Below are positions 1-12,659 of a stretch of 64,000 nt of DNA, piece after piece. The DNA is from Anoplopoma fimbria (lineage: Eukaryota; Chordata; Actinopteri; Perciformes; Anoplopomatidae): NCBI RefSeq assembly GCF_027596085.1, contig NC_072467.1, forward strand, positions 14,811,976-14,875,975, written 5' to 3'. The notes under the pieces are model-generated. The model saw only the letters and a program-made list of their open reading frames with translations. It ran no database searches and was not told the origin of the DNA. Position 1 is the first letter of the stretch. The number at the start of each line of letters is the position of its first letter. Made by a program: the position numbers and the translations under genes.

Positions 1-352
1 TTATACTTTAAGTGCCTTTTATTCTTTTACTTAAAGAGTAACTTTACACCAGGCTGAATAACAGTGCTCTCTGGTTTCAAGTTTCTAGTCTGTTTGGGTT
101 TGGTCAGAAATAAGGACCCGCCCCCCTTGGTGTTTAAAAGAAATGCAGTCAAAGTGCCCCTTCCAGTGAATAAACATGATAAAGAGCCCTCTAGGATACC
201 CTTTCAGTGCCAAAACATATGAAGAGCCCTCTAGTCACTGTCTAGTTGAAAAAAAAAGGTGATAAAACATGATAAAGTGCCCACCAAGGTACCCTTCCAG
301 TGGAGAAAACATTATTGAAGAGCCCTCTAGGGTACCTTTCCAGTGGTGAAAA
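1..352. repeat. Degenerate tandem repeat, no gene
   Basis: The phrase AAGAGCCCTCTAG recurs about every 50 to 130 bp (near 181, 222 and 315), usually followed or preceded by a TACCCTTTCCAGTG-like phrase. This looks like a decayed minisatellite. A 79-codon open frame crosses it but has no recognisable protein content and starts at GTG. Confidence 0.5.
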
Positions 353-3189
353 TGAGATGCAGTGTCATGGAGGCTGCCCTACTAGAAAACGTTTTGAGCG
401 CTGTTGCTCCACCGCATGCAGCTGGTGCCCTTTTTTTCTGTACCCGCCCCACAGACAGCCTGATACTGCCAATGTGTACACCATTGCATGTCATTTGTTA
501 CTGAATTTCTACAGCATTGTACAACTCGGCGTAACTTGATTAACCTTTGGTTTCAGTGAGAACTCTCTCTGACCAAATAGTGGTCTGAAGTGTTTCAACT
601 ACACCTTCTCGCTTGGATCCTCAACTGCGGTGTTACCGCAAAAAGAACCAGATATTAATCACAATTTTTGCTAATGGTAAACCCTAAAAAGTTTACAAAG
701 TGGACTGGAATCCAAAGGCTTAAAACAATACAGCATGCTGGGAAAAATGGCTGATTTGTAGTTAGTGTGCCCAAGTTTACCGAAACACCCAAAAGGACTT
801 AATCTACAACAGGTATTGGAACGATCACTGAGGTAAGTTTGGAAAAACAACACCTCTCCTGCCAAACCTTCTACACAAACCACTGTTTAACACGAATGTG
901 AATTTTATTAGTGCGCATTCTGCCATCTGATTAAAAAGAACAGCTTGGAAATCCACACCAATAAAAATGATTTCAACTTTTACAAACACGTGGCGCAGAA
1001 GCCAAGAAGAAGTAGTTGTGCATCCCCGAGGCGAGGGCGTAGCTGTGAGAAATCTGATGTGCAGATCGAACCGCTAGCTCTCTGAGGGACCCAACACCAA
1101 CTGAACCGCCGGCTCCACCCGGCTCCACAGCTTTGATCAATGAGTGCTCCCTACATGCTGAATGATGGTATTACACCGTAACCACACAACACCCCACACC
1201 CATGAATAAAACATAAAGATTAGACAACATCGATTGACCCAAACACCAGCACGATCAATTTGGTTCTTTTTTTATTATTTATTCTCTGCAAGTAAAAATA
1301 TCTTTTTAAAGTGCATTCGTACAATGTTATGTTGGCACACGGCAGGTGTCTTCTCTCGTTATTCTGCTCATCAGACACCGCCAACACAAATCCACCTTGA
1401 GCACAATCTGCCAGCATTGTTTAAAGGACCTTGAACAGCTCACTTTAGAATAACTGACATCAGAAACTCTAAATTACAGTTAGAAAATCATCAAATCTTG
1501 AAAATGCTTCACTGACATAATGGACACAGTAACATCATCAATATGCACTACATTCTAATTGTCACAAGAACAATTCTAGTCATCACTGTAGACCTCAAGA
1601 GAGGCATTAGATTTTGTTTCTAACGATCGCTGAATCATTTTTTTTTGTAAATAACCCGAATGGTTTCTGCATATACTAATAATCTCTAAATACCAGACAT
1701 AGGGCAGTGATCACCTAATGTCTGAATCTCATTGGTTTTATCTCATGATTATTAAATGGTTTGGGATATGCAGAAATCATGAAATAATTTTCTGATGACG
1801 AGAAAACAAAAATTGTCATGGTGAGATTATCAAAATTAGTCAGTGATCATGAGAAAATAAACTTAAAATAATTAAACTCAGGTATGGAAGCAGAGAGCGG
1901 CTAAATTATTTCTATTTTGATTTTGATTATTTGATGATCTCGGAATATCGGAATAAAGATCTTGTTCCTTGAGATAAGGGAATAAACATCTCAAACAAAG
2001 CCGCTCTCTGCTTCCTTACTGGTGGAATCTAATGCTCTTTTTTGACAAATTGAATGTTCCCCTGCATTTTTAAAACCAAAATATCAACATCAGGAAAAGA
2101 AACAAATCAGTTCCGACATGAAATCAACTTTAAAGATGTGGAAAATTAACACAAAATAAGTAGGTCCAGCAGAAATACGTAATAGCACACATTTGACAAC
2201 TTCCTCTGCTGTGTGAGCTTCCAGATCCATCCGGCAATCTTCTTGTCACGTTGTCATTTAATCAGTCAGTCGCATATTGATAATGGCTTTATGTTTCCCT
2301 TGGCTTTATCATACAATAATGTGCTTCAGTGATTATTTGGCAATTGTTCATCAACCATGAACCCCTCAGAAGAAAAAAAAAAGAATACACAAACTGGTAA
2401 GGAACAGAGAAAAGGCAACAGTAATTCAGTCATTGAACACAACTTAAGGTAATAGCTACTGAGTCTGTGGTCATCACTTTGTCAAATAGAACTCAAACTT
2501 CTAGACGGTTATCTGTGCATTCACATTTACAACTTCCATATGTTGTTAATGTGACTCATAACTATGAGATTCTAACAGCAATCTATCTCATGAGCTCGAG
2601 CATATCACTCTTTATGGATTTTTTTTTTTTTTACCTCAATTCCATAATTCTGATAACTTCCTTATTATTATCATCCCATGTGTTAAGTAACAAACTATGA
2701 TATGCAAGTCAGAATTATTTTCTTTGCTTAATGCAAATGTTCCCGGGAGTTATGGGTCACCAAAATATGTATTCAAAATAAGTGGATGAATGGATCCATG
2801 TTCATCAGTGAAATATAAAACATCTCAAAATACAAAAACAAGAGAAAATGCATGGTGAAGTAAACATAAAGCTACATGAAGACTCCGTTTAGGAATTATG
2901 GACAAAATGTAACCCACAAGTTGTTCGTGAACGGAGACCGACAGTGGAATAATACAGAAGAATCACAACCCGATATATTCAAAATATCTGGGCATTAAAA
3001 ATAATTTACCGTGAGCGAATTATAAAATATATTGAACTAAACTAGTGTGGCCCTGTACCCATGTGTGCAAAAACATGAACAACACACACACAAAAAAGAC
3101 CAAATGTAATTGGCATCAATGAAAGCTAATGAAATGAAAGTGAAATGATAAGACTTTGAAACATTTTCTTGGCAGTTAACCACAGTAAG
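353..3189. other. Non-coding stretch, possible distal 3' UTR
   Basis: I see no exon with protein similarity here. The DNA is AT-rich with scattered homopolymers. On the minus strand an AATAAA signal lies at about 904-909, which could end a very long 3' UTR of the mucin-like gene at 6143, but nothing in the sequence proves continuity. Treat as intergenic unless transcript data say otherwise. Confidence 0.35.
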
Positions 3190-3360
3190 AGGAGGAGATC
3201 TGGATGAGCTTCATCTGATGTTGGACAGACGTCTCCAGTAAGAGATAGGCCCAGGATGTGTTTAGCAGCTGCTAGCCTAGCGCCATCAAATGTTAAAGAC
3301 TAGCAGTTGCCCCTGCTTCCAGTCTTTGTGCTAAGCTAAGCTACTACCGCATCCGTGTCT
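3190..3360. repeat. Fragment of a dispersed fish repeat
   Basis: It contains the phrase CTTCCAGTCTTTGTGCTAAG followed by CTAAGCTA, a string I recall as very common in percomorph genomes. No coding potential is seen. Family assignment is from memory. Confidence 0.4.
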
Positions 3361-3494
3361 TAACACGTGTGGAAATTGTTAAAAGACATTGTGTGGCCGT
3401 CATTAGCTTAACTGTGGTTTAAGACATTGTTTTTATTTATTTTAAGTTGCAGTTCATAGTAAAAAAAAAAGAAAAAAAAGAATTGCTCTTGTAA

Positions 3495-4118
3495 AACAGC
3501 CGTGTTTCCTTTTAATTGTCAAGTGAATTTTAAGCTGGTGGGTTTGGTGGGTTTTCTATTAAATGGTTTGGAGCAAATTAACTCAGCTTCGGAGTAGTTC
3601 TGGTCATTAGTTGGCGCTTTAGGCTACGCTTGGCTCTAATCCGCCAGTAAACAGAGTAGAAGAAGAAGCGGTTGCCAACTGGAAAAAAACCAAATCCCCT
3701 TGGCCAGGGAACCTTACCCTACAGAAAAATCTGAAAAGCTGTCATTGGAAAAGGAAAGGCACTTAAAAAAAAACACTAGGCAGGTGATTGGACGCACCAT
3801 CTGTCAATCAAACTCTTACCAAAGGCAAGAGTTCGGGAGAAGAGTGAAGACATCTTTTCCATGGAGAAAAGCCTTCAGGGTCGTTCTTTGCTCTTCTTTG
3901 AATGAAGAGGTCATGGGTGCTAAATGTTCGCTACATCCGAAATTATTCGGCGAAGCGTTTCCATATCCCACTTAGCGCCTCAACTCTTTTTAAACTCAAG
4001 CAAAAACCACCTCAAGCGAGGGTGAAAACCTTTGTGCGCAATTTTGCCGTTTCCAAACCGCTTTTCTAACGCAAAATACTTTAAAACACGCTTAATAATG
4101 TGTGAATGGAAACACGGC
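3495..4118. mobile_element. Candidate MITE with short terminal inverted repeats
   Basis: The left end reads CAGCCGTGTTTCC at about 3499 and its reverse complement GGAAACACGGCTG occurs at about 4109. The interior is about 0.6 kb without a transposase frame, as in a non-autonomous DNA transposon. I could not find a clear target-site duplication, so the exact ends are uncertain. A 91-codon frame inside is not protein-like. Confidence 0.4.
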
Positions 4119-6142
4119 TGACAACCATGTCAATACTGAACTTAATAACCTCTTCTCATGTTCTACAACTGTGGGTTTAACAACAAACAAACCGATTTCC
4201 CCAAAATGTCTGATTTGTCTTAAAATTAAGAGATGTTTTAAACAAACCAATGGAGAACATTAAAAAAAATGCCACATATACCATCACCGTCACTCATATT
4301 TAATGAAGGTATACTAAAGGGGATTTTTTTTTTCTGGACAACCGTCCTCTCGGTTATCATCTCCAGACCTTTTCCCCTTTGTTTGGAAGAGGCCGTTAGA
4401 TTTTCTCAAGATAGCTACACTGAAAAAGTGAGTATTTTCACCAGTCCCCAATATAAGCTACAATATGTTTTGTGTAGTGCAACCACATCATCATTGCCGG
4501 TACGCACACCTTTTTTTGTAACGGGTAGGAATAACTGCTGTAGCTGCGTCTGATGTCAAATCTTCTAAGTCCTTGATCAAGTTTAAGGAGTGTAGCTAAC
4601 GTAACTGGGATTGATTTGATTAATTCTCAGTGTGAATCCAATCAGGTGATTTGTTTTCATACGTCTGTCTTGTTTTGTTTTTTTACGCCGTCAACATCGC
4701 AGAGCGAAGCAGCTGCCAACCAAAACGTCAGAAAAACAGAGCCAACGTTAACAGACTTGACGGGACGATGAAGAAATCATCAACTTGATGACTTGGCTGA
4801 GATGACTCGGTGGTCCCTCTCTGGCCTACTGACTGAACCAGACTACACATAGAATATACTTTGGCCCTGGCACACCAGGCCACATCTGGGGAAACTTAAT
4901 GCCTGGCCGACTGAATTGCATCTCCCGCTGTATTCAGCTGGCAGGGGGGCCTGTGTAAAACTCTGGCTTTCTGGGAAAACTCCTCTACCTCTGTGGAATC
5001 CTGTGAACTTTTTCCACGTGGTTATTTGCTTTTGATTAAAGTCCAGCTCTCTATGCTGCTCAGGTCAGATCTGCTACATTCAAAGGATTGTAATATATGT
5101 ATCACAACTTGCATCTCACTTTAAAGTTATATCCATTAGGTTGTATAAAAAAAAAAAAAAAAAAAAAAAAGTTTATCCAGATTCTCTAAACCACTTTTTT
5201 GGGAGGTTAAACTCAAAGTGAGTGGAAAACAAGTCTTAAAAGAAGACTTCTGTTCACCAAACAGACGGAAGCAGCAACCAAGGCTTGGATTAGTGGCACA
5301 CCTCGCTTTTGTGCCTGTTGAAATAGAGGCGACGACCGCGCTGGCTGAAAGGTTATTAAAAGGGCCATAAGACTGAAATTGTGTCGGCTATTGGTGATGT
5401 ACAACATGGTGCTATGAGTAGCTCTCTGCTACTTTCATTTAGTCAAATTAGACCTTTTATGTGGAATAAGTTATCAGTTAATTTCTAGAAAATTAAAGTC
5501 ACATCTCTGATGTAATAACCAGAAATATGCTTTGGTCCTTAATAGGGCTCTCACTTTATACTTCAAATTCGAACATTTGCTTGGATGTTAGCAAAAATGA
5601 ATCATGCTATAAATTAACTACAATGAATTTGGTTCATGGTTCTTAAGAAACAGCCCTAGTCCTCAATGAGCTCTACATTCATCTGCAAAGGAACATTAAG
5701 ACATAAAAAGAAAAAAAACTGTAGCGTTTATCATCTTGGAAGCATCCTGATTGGTCCAGCCACCCTGGAACCAACTGCAGCTGGACTTACCAGCATGCAC
5801 AGAGGAGCCTCTGTCGAGGGCCATTAGAACTGGAGTTACATCCCTGTAACCTCAGATTTTTGTTGCTCAACATTTGGCAAAACTGGGACACGCCAGACTC
5901 CTCACAATCAAACCATTGAAGAAAGGGAAGCAGGGAAAGAACAAAGCGTTATGGTAGAAACAGATCAGTGACTGCTCTGGGGTCAGTTCAGTGAGCTGTT
6001 GGTCAGATTAGTCCATTCCTACTTCTCCATGAACTGTCAGTGAATACACTGCATGTCCGTGTCACCATCCAGTCTATAGTCTCAGACTCCAAGCGCAAAA
6101 AAATGATCCCCGCACGTTGTGTTTAGCTTCTTCCTCCCCCTC
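4119..6142. other. Non-coding stretch downstream of the mucin-like gene
   Basis: No exon is recognised. It contains a poly(A) run at about 5149-5170 and unremarkable mixed sequence. The part next to 6142 is expected to be 3' UTR of the minus-strand gene ending at 6143. Confidence 0.4.
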
Positions 6143-7956
6143 TCACACCCCGGAGTCCGAGTACATGCCGTTGATGAGGTAGTCCACCTGGGTGTAGTCC
6201 TTCCTCCTGTAGCTCTCGTACGCCTGCGTGACGAACACGGCCACCGTGACCAAGAAGAAGAGCAGGCCGAAGAGCAGGACGGCCAGCAGAGACGCTGTAT
6301 CCACCAGTTGGCTGGTCAGAGCATCTCCCGCTACGTCTACCATGGCGACTCTCGTTCCCGGGGGGACGGGCTTGTTGCGATCGGCGGTAGCGCTGGTACT
6401 GGTGACGGTTACAGTCGTAGGACCTCTGGGTAAAGAGGTCGGAACTGGTGGCATACCAGTACTTGGAGCGTTTGGCTGTGGTGGGGCAGCTGATGGTGGT
6501 GGTGGTGGTGGAGGCGACGTCTTTGTACCTGTGGTTGTAGGAATAGCGACGGTTTCATTAGCTTTTGTTGTTGCTTTAGCAGTTGTTGCAGGATGTGTAG
6601 ATGTTGGTTCTGTTGTAGATGGTCTTGTTGTTGTTCTAGACGTTGCTGTTGTTGTAGTAGACGCTGGTGTTATTGTGGCTTTAGAAGTCACCAGTAAAGG
6701 GGTTGTGGATACACTCTTCACAGGTTCCGTAGTAGTGGATGGAATAGTTCCAGTGCTGGTGAAGGGTTCAGTATGAGCAGCCTGCTTGGTCAAGCCTGTG
6801 GTTGTAGAAGGAGAAGGGACTACAGGCTGAGTGACCGGCGCTGGTGATGTACCCTGATGGTCTGTTGATGCTGGTTGCTGATTGGATGTTTGGTTTATTG
6901 AGGATACCGTAGAGTCATTAAATGCGTGGGTTGATGAAGACGAGTTGGAGGGGAATAGGTCCTCCCGTTTGCCTTTTGAGTCATTTTTTTGATGCAGATC
7001 TGTGGCAACACCACGATTATCACCTGGGGAGCAAACAACACCATGAATGACTAGGCTGATATAAACATCAATTAATTATGAAACGCATCGGATCTGAATA
7101 ACATGACTGAAGCCTTTCTAAACAGACAATATGTGACATTAGTATTTGGACCTGTTCAGTTGACACTGAGTTAAACATTTCTAAATGGAAATGAAAATAA
7201 TTCTTGCAATCTCCACTAAGGTCGATGCAAACACTTTAAGCAATTTCTTAATTTTCTTTCCCACTTGCAGAGTATTGATTTGCCACTTCAATGGAACTAG
7301 TCAACAAATAAACAGCACAGAGCAACAACACAACAAGAGCACGCATGATATTCCACAAACAGAAGACCAGCAGAATGAAAAACACAAAGAAAAAAATAGA
7401 TTTACCGCATTGTGGTTGGCTCCACCGACCACACAAGTTGCAGTTTACATCCATGTCTGTCCAAAATGTCATGAATTAATTCCTGAGTTCAGGCCAAAAA
7501 CCTGCTTTTGCCATCAGACCACGAAATTCTAAATCGGTTGATCCTTGATTCCAGGTAGACATTTGTGCCAAATTTGAAAACAATCCCTCTAGGTGTTCCT
7601 GTGATATCACGTTCATGAGGATAGGACGTACGGACAGATGGATATGCAACCCAAAAATGTGCGCGGCAGCATAAGAAAACCGTTGAGCCAGATGTCAGAC
7701 CATCGACCCTCTGTTGAGCTCATTTTCTATAAATCAGTGTAGCATTAAAGAATGGTGGTATTCGCAAGGTAGTAAGCTAACTAGCAAGTGGCTATAAGAG
7801 TAAAATTGAACAACTTCCAGCTTCATCCACACAAACTCTCTTTCGCAGCAGGGTAAAGCACATTGCTGTCGCCAGATAAATCGGAACTTTGTTAAGATAA
7901 ATAACAGGTAACCAGTGTTACGCTAATTCCACCATGCTTTCATGCTACGTTGGTTC

Positions 7957-7987
<31 letters not shown>

Positions 7988-9231
7988 CTGGCTAGTAGTT
8001 TCTAGTTGTCTGTAGTAGTTTAGCCTATTCGCAGTTCTATCTATCCCTTTACTCATTTAACCTGCTGCAGTGAGGCAGCTGTGACGGCTGAGGAGGTTAG
8101 CAGAAGCCTAAGCTTAACTATTAGCAACATTTTCCCTTTATCTCTGAAGCACTTTGACGATATTGAGACTTGCTAGAGTTTAAAAATCACTGTTCACAGT
8201 TTATCATTTATCATAGTATTTAAACACATTCTCTATCATTTGAATTTGAAGACATAACCTTGAACTCTGGGAAATAATGGACGACAGTTTTCACAATGGT
8301 CTGACATTTTATAGACTAAACGATTGATCGAAAAAATGGATGGGCATTAAAGTAATTATTTTCTGTTCTGTGGCCTGTGTGCAGATTTAAAGCTATTGAC
8401 AGTTAGTGTGGGGAATATAATTAAACCATGAAACGTGAGGATCACGGTATGATTACCCCATTTAGTGTTTCGGTTGCGATACCAACAGGTGAAAACCAAA
8501 GCTGAACTATAAATCTAAATCTACACCATGGGCATGTATGGTGGGACTCTTAACACTTTGTATTACGTATTATCAGATGGCAAGGAGTGAAGCCATTGTG
8601 AAGGTGCCTTAAACTTGCATTCTTTCTACTGGCCATCAGGGGGCGACTCCTTTGGTTGCAAAAAGAAGTCAGATTGTATAGAAGTCTATGAGAAAACGAC
8701 TCTACTTCTCACTTGATTTATTACCTCAGTAAACATTGTAAACTTGAGTTTCAAGTTTTCTTCAATTCATCATGATGTTCATTTAATAACTTCTGATACC
8801 GTTTACAGTAAAATAGACCATGAAGCAGCTTAAAACAAAAAAGTGAGGGCCAAAATACTAAATTCAAGGCTTCAAACGAGCAGTCCACAAATCAATGGTT
8901 GACGTCCTGATGACTACGTCCACTTCTTAAATTCAGTCTATGATATAAATGCAGCTTTAATACCGAAATTTCACCCAAGTCTTAACACAAATAACCAGCA
9001 TTTTAATAAACTTTTTTCAGCTGCATCATGGGACCACACAGGTCCTCTGTGTGTGAATCCTGGCTCATACTCACGATCTGTGGAGCGGTGAGCTTGTGTT
9101 GTGGGCTCGGCCGTAACCAGTTTGATTTTGGATGCTGAGGAGGAGCAGGCAGTGAGGGGGACCAGCAGCAGGCAGAGGAGATGAAGACACACCGATGGAC
9201 TCAGCTGGAGCGTTGAGGGACACGTGGACAT
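6143..9231 (-). CDS. C11orf24-like mucin-type single-pass membrane protein
   Basis: Two coding exons: 9075-9231 and 6143-7023, 346 codons with stop. Exon 1 starts at ATG 9229-9231 and encodes a hydrophobic signal peptide (leucine-rich core, residues about 12-28), ending at a GTGAGT donor; exon 2 follows a CAG acceptor in matching phase (C|GT, Arg53). Residues 54-285 are Thr/Ser/Pro-rich with NxS/T sequons and a run of seven prolines, like a heavily O-glycosylated stalk. One transmembrane segment lies at about 297-319, followed by a short basic and then tyrosine-containing tail (AYESYRRKDYTQVDYLINGM). That tail is what I remember of vertebrate C11orf24, a Golgi/endosomal type I protein of unknown function; the rest is too low in complexity to compare. 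PARM1-like mucins were considered but their tail differs. Model confident, name moderate. Confidence 0.72.
7425..7670 (-). repeat. Truncated copy of a dispersed fish repeat
   Basis: It contains TTACATCCATGTCTGTCC, the reverse complement of GGACAGACATGGATGTAA at about 17270-17287, and shares the order of neighbouring phrases (cannot tell without alignment how far). The copy lies inverted relative to the longer one at 16965-17335. Confidence 0.5.
8590..8945. repeat. Dispersed fish repeat
   Basis: The phrase AGGGGGCGACTCCTTTGGTT and the following text up to GGACGTCCTGATGACTACGT-like sequence match a family I recall as frequent in percomorph genomes. No open frame. The assignment rests on memory, not on a second copy in this window. 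Confidence 0.4.
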
Positions 9232-9418
9232 TTTGGGCTGGGGAGGTATTGACACAGACACACACACTCACATAGGCCTACAATGAATTAACACATACAC
9301 ACACATGCGCACGCTTAACCGGCACGGTCAGGTGCCAGTCAACAGGGAGTTGAAGCTCAGCTGAAATGGGAGGATGAACACCAGGAGGAAGTGAAGGCAG
9401 CATCCGCTCTCTGGACCT
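9232..9418 (-). promoter_or_regulatory. Candidate 5' UTR of the C11orf24-like gene
   Basis: Upstream of ATG 9231 the minus strand runs without obvious break to a TTGTGCAG acceptor at about 9419. The coding exon may therefore begin there and be joined to a non-coding first exon such as the candidate at 12480. No transcript evidence. Confidence 0.35.
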
Positions 9419-9645
9419 GCACAAGACATCAACACCAACCATTAAAAGGATACTAATATGCATTAGTGCACTTGACAGCAAAGACTGTTTTCAGGGTTCA
9501 ACATTTTTTGACTTCAATGCTCTGTCTGTGACATTCAGCTCCAAGCCCATTCATTTCTTACGATAAAATAACTAATATTAAATCGTTAAAATGAACCGCC
9601 TCACAAAAGATACCAAAAATAAAGAGGAAGAAGATTGATCAGGCT

Positions 9646-9646
9646 C

Positions 9647-9689
<43 letters not shown>

Positions 9690-9719
9690 GCTACAATCTC
9701 AAGAAGATTGATCAGGCTC

Positions 9720-9767
<48 letters not shown>

Positions 9768-9768
9768 T
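9646..9768. repeat. (GACA)n microsatellite inside a duplicated segment
   Basis: Two (GACA)n runs (9646-9689 and about 9719-9768) are each preceded by the same phrase, GATTGATCAGGCTC. The unit is about 72 bp, so the microsatellite and its flank were duplicated together. Confidence 0.85.
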
Positions 9769-10567
9769 ACTTTGCAAAAAAAAAAAGTCTCACATTATTA
9801 CAGTTCAAACAAATTGCCCACAGCCTTTTACTGTGAAATGTAATCACAGCTTCCAGCAGAGACGGATTTGGTTCAATGCCGTTCACAGGAGACAGTTAGC
9901 AGCAGCACAAGCCAAACGTGAGGACTGACTGCCATCTAGTGTCAGAACAAGTTAGTGCAGCAGAGCCAGTCATTTATGTCCATTCTTTGCAACAAAAAAA
10001 AAGTCCTGAAACCATTCTCCATAGTAATGATTATACTTTACATTTTGCTTTTACATGGTTGCTCAATTAAGCAGCAGGCAATGCATGAAGAAAGTTAGTT
10101 TAATAATCTTATTTGTTTTTCAATTCTTCTGAGGTGACACTTTCAGGACTTTCTCTACTTTTTGTAAAGCGATACTCAAGTAGAAGAAACAGCACCATAT
10201 TTCACTCCAGTGTTTGTGAGTACAAATCAAATAGCTGTGGTTGTTGACTCTGTTGAAACCTGCTTCTTACAACACTCAAAATCTACTGCAATTTCTGCTT
10301 CCAGACAACACCGACCATGTTTACAGGGCCTTGGATTGGTGTAAGAGCTTAACAAGTGATAAGAAATAGCAGTCTGCCACTGTCTAAAAATAAAATCAAA
10401 ATTTGTTGAACCCGCATTTCGGCTAAAAGAAACATTATAATCCAACTTCTGTAGCATTCAGTCAAAAATCAATCTCTTTGTGACCTCACCCTGTACGATT
10501 TGAACAGATGTTTCCTACATGTTAGTCTATATGAAGGAATCATTCAGGGGACAGGGGCCCTCAAAGT

Positions 10568-10859
10568 TACATTACATTACATTACATTACAGTCATTTAG
10601 CATACAATCTTACAATCAGTAGTATATTACATATCATTCACCCATTCACACACTGATGACAGGCTACCATGCAAGGTGACACCATCAGACTCTAACTAAC
10701 ATTCATGCAACATCCAGTCCACACCGATGGCAAGCCTTCGGGAGCAACTTGGGGTTAAGTGTCTTGCCCAAGGACACATCGACTGCCGAAGCCGGGTTCG
10801 AACCACTGATCCTCTGATTGGAGAACTACCTTGCTCTCCACTACGCCACAGCCGCCCCT
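10568..10859 (-). mobile_element. tRNA-derived SINE, copy 1
   Basis: Read on the minus strand it begins GGGGCGGCTGTGGCGTAGTG, with an A-box-like TGGCGTAGTGG and a perfect B-box GGTTCGAACCC, then the body phrase GGGCAAGACACTTAACCCC, and ends in a TGTAA-type tail. This is the architecture of a Pol III-promoted fish SINE. A second, very similar copy lies on the plus strand at 33322-33606. No target-site duplication was identified. Confidence 0.8.
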
Positions 10860-10919
10860 AGTTGAGTCATACTGGACTACTTCCCCTCATAAAGACACAT
10901 CTCTTCTTCTAAAAATACA

Positions 10920-12479
10920 AATATATATATAGTCAAAAAGCCTACAAACAAGGTTATCTCCTGAATGGTCATTCTAGTTAATCAAACCAAATTCTAACAC
11001 TCTGTGATTGATTTCAGATGGATTGACCCTAACACCATGCCATACAGAAAAAAACTCAACAAGATACATACTGGGCTCAGACTCTCCACGCCTATGAACA
11101 TGCTCTGGCTCTGCCACTGGGTTACATGTTTATTGGTTTGATTGACTGAAGCTTAACCTTGTGGTCTTTTAATCTTTAACGCAGCTCTTAACCAAGAATT
11201 CCTTTCAGATCTCGACTTTCGTAGGTGAGTGTAGCCAAGTTTGTCTGCTGTTAGAAACACAAAAGACGAGCCGGGAGGAAGAGACAGAAGAGAAGCTGGG
11301 AGGAGACAGGGGACAACAAAGTCACAGTGAAAAGAGATCGGGGAAAATGAAAACTGACCGTGAGGTATGAATGAACTGAGTGAGAAAGATGAGACACAGG
11401 TTATAGGAGACGGACAGAAAAAGACAGGGGGACACATGGCCCAGTGCCAACAACAAATCCACCTGGACCTCATGGGATTTCTTTACATATCAATTCCAGG
11501 ACATTAAAGTGGCAGAGCCTCCAAGAAGGCTTTTGATTGTATAATCTGTTGAGAATTACAAATATGAGTAATGTATTACCGTCATTCTATTAAAGTCTCT
11601 GAGGTCTTGCCGTTGGACAAGGCTTTAACGAGGGGCTGGTTCCATTCAGCTCCAGCACAACGACCTGCCCTAAATGTAAATAGTCCCAACAGGACACACT
11701 CAAAGGTCGGCGCGGATGCCTACGTGGAGAAAAGTAGTGAGCACGCGGTCTGCACTGTCTTCCGCGAGCCTGCATTGAAGGGACGTCGCCAATGAGAACG
11801 CCTCAGAACCGAACTCTATCCAGGAATCTAACCGGTAAACGTAGCCTCGGGACACAACGGAGCCACTCTTTGTAACATCCATTTAGAAACAGCCTAAGAA
11901 CCAACACATGCCGTTATATCAACACATACCGTGACAACCCAACAAGTATTCAAATACACTGCGACGTTAAGCCGAGAGCACTGTGTGAACATGTATCTAA
12001 ACAATGTGTTGTTGTATTCGCGGTGCGCTAACATTGCAGTGACCAGAATACATACTATTTAAGTTAGTATGTGCATGCTGGGTAAACAAGACAATGAATT
12101 CTTAAATTAGTAGATAAAACGTAACTGTGGAAAGTTGCCAACACTAACTGACGTTTTTTTTTGGATGAGAAACACCAAAGTTCAGCCCTTATTCGACTAC
12201 CGGTAATGCTAACGTGTTCACAGAGAACCAACACGTAGACAGTCAAAGTCCAAAGGCCAAAGTTAACGGGGGGTAAACTGCGACAGTCAACGCTAGTTAG
12301 CATTCCGAAACAGGGTGGATTTAAAATGAGCTAAAGTTAAGGGTATGATAACAGTTAACGTGACAAAGTGTAGCCTAGCTAATGCTAACAAGCCCTTTTC
12401 ATTAGGGTGGGTTATCCGGTGGACCCGACGCAACCGCTGACGTGCTAATAACTACATGAACGTGACTTCGGTTACTTAC
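10920..12479. other. Non-coding stretch before the 5' region of the C11orf24-like gene
   Basis: Part is likely intron of the minus-strand gene if the candidate first exon at 12480 belongs to it. Sequence from about 11570 to 12480 contains more CpG than its surroundings. Several short open frames overlap on both strands but none resembles a protein. Confidence 0.35.
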
Positions 12480-12620
12480 CAGCGCTGTGTTGTGATTGAT
12501 TCAATGAACACTACAGACACAGACAGACGAACAGGTAGCCAAGCTGACATCAACACTTCCTGGAAGCAAGAGATGAGCTTCTTCTTCTTCTTCTCCTCCA
12601 GTGTTTCCGGCAGCGTTCAC
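12480..12620 (-). promoter_or_regulatory. Candidate non-coding first exon and promoter, minus strand
   Basis: On the minus strand a consensus donor CTG|GTAAGTAAC falls at 12480/12479. Upstream are CpG-bearing motifs including TTTCCGGC and CACTTCCTGGAAG, the latter like an ETS site. It could start the C11orf24-like transcript. The TSS is unknown. Confidence 0.35.
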
Positions 12621-12659
12621 TCATCGTTGGCGAACTTCTGCCCTCTGCAGGTCACACCA

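Larger units (their letters stand above)
7024..9074 (-). other. Intron of the C11orf24-like gene
   Basis: This stretch is removed between the GTGAGT donor at 9074 and the CAG acceptor at 7024. It holds two dispersed repeats (about 7425-7670 and 8590-8945) and a poly(A) run at 7958-7982. No additional exon with open reading phase was needed or seen. Confidence 0.6.

Noticed and set aside
3700..3975. 91-codon plus-strand frame
   Set aside because: It lies inside the candidate MITE, starts at TTG and shows no protein likeness.
6228..6776. 182-codon plus-strand frame rich in Val and Gly
   Set aside because: It is the antisense shadow of the Thr/Ser-rich exon of the minus-strand mucin-like gene.
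9635..9928. Frame with DRQTDRQT repeats
   Set aside because: It translates the (GACA)n microsatellite and has no support as a gene.
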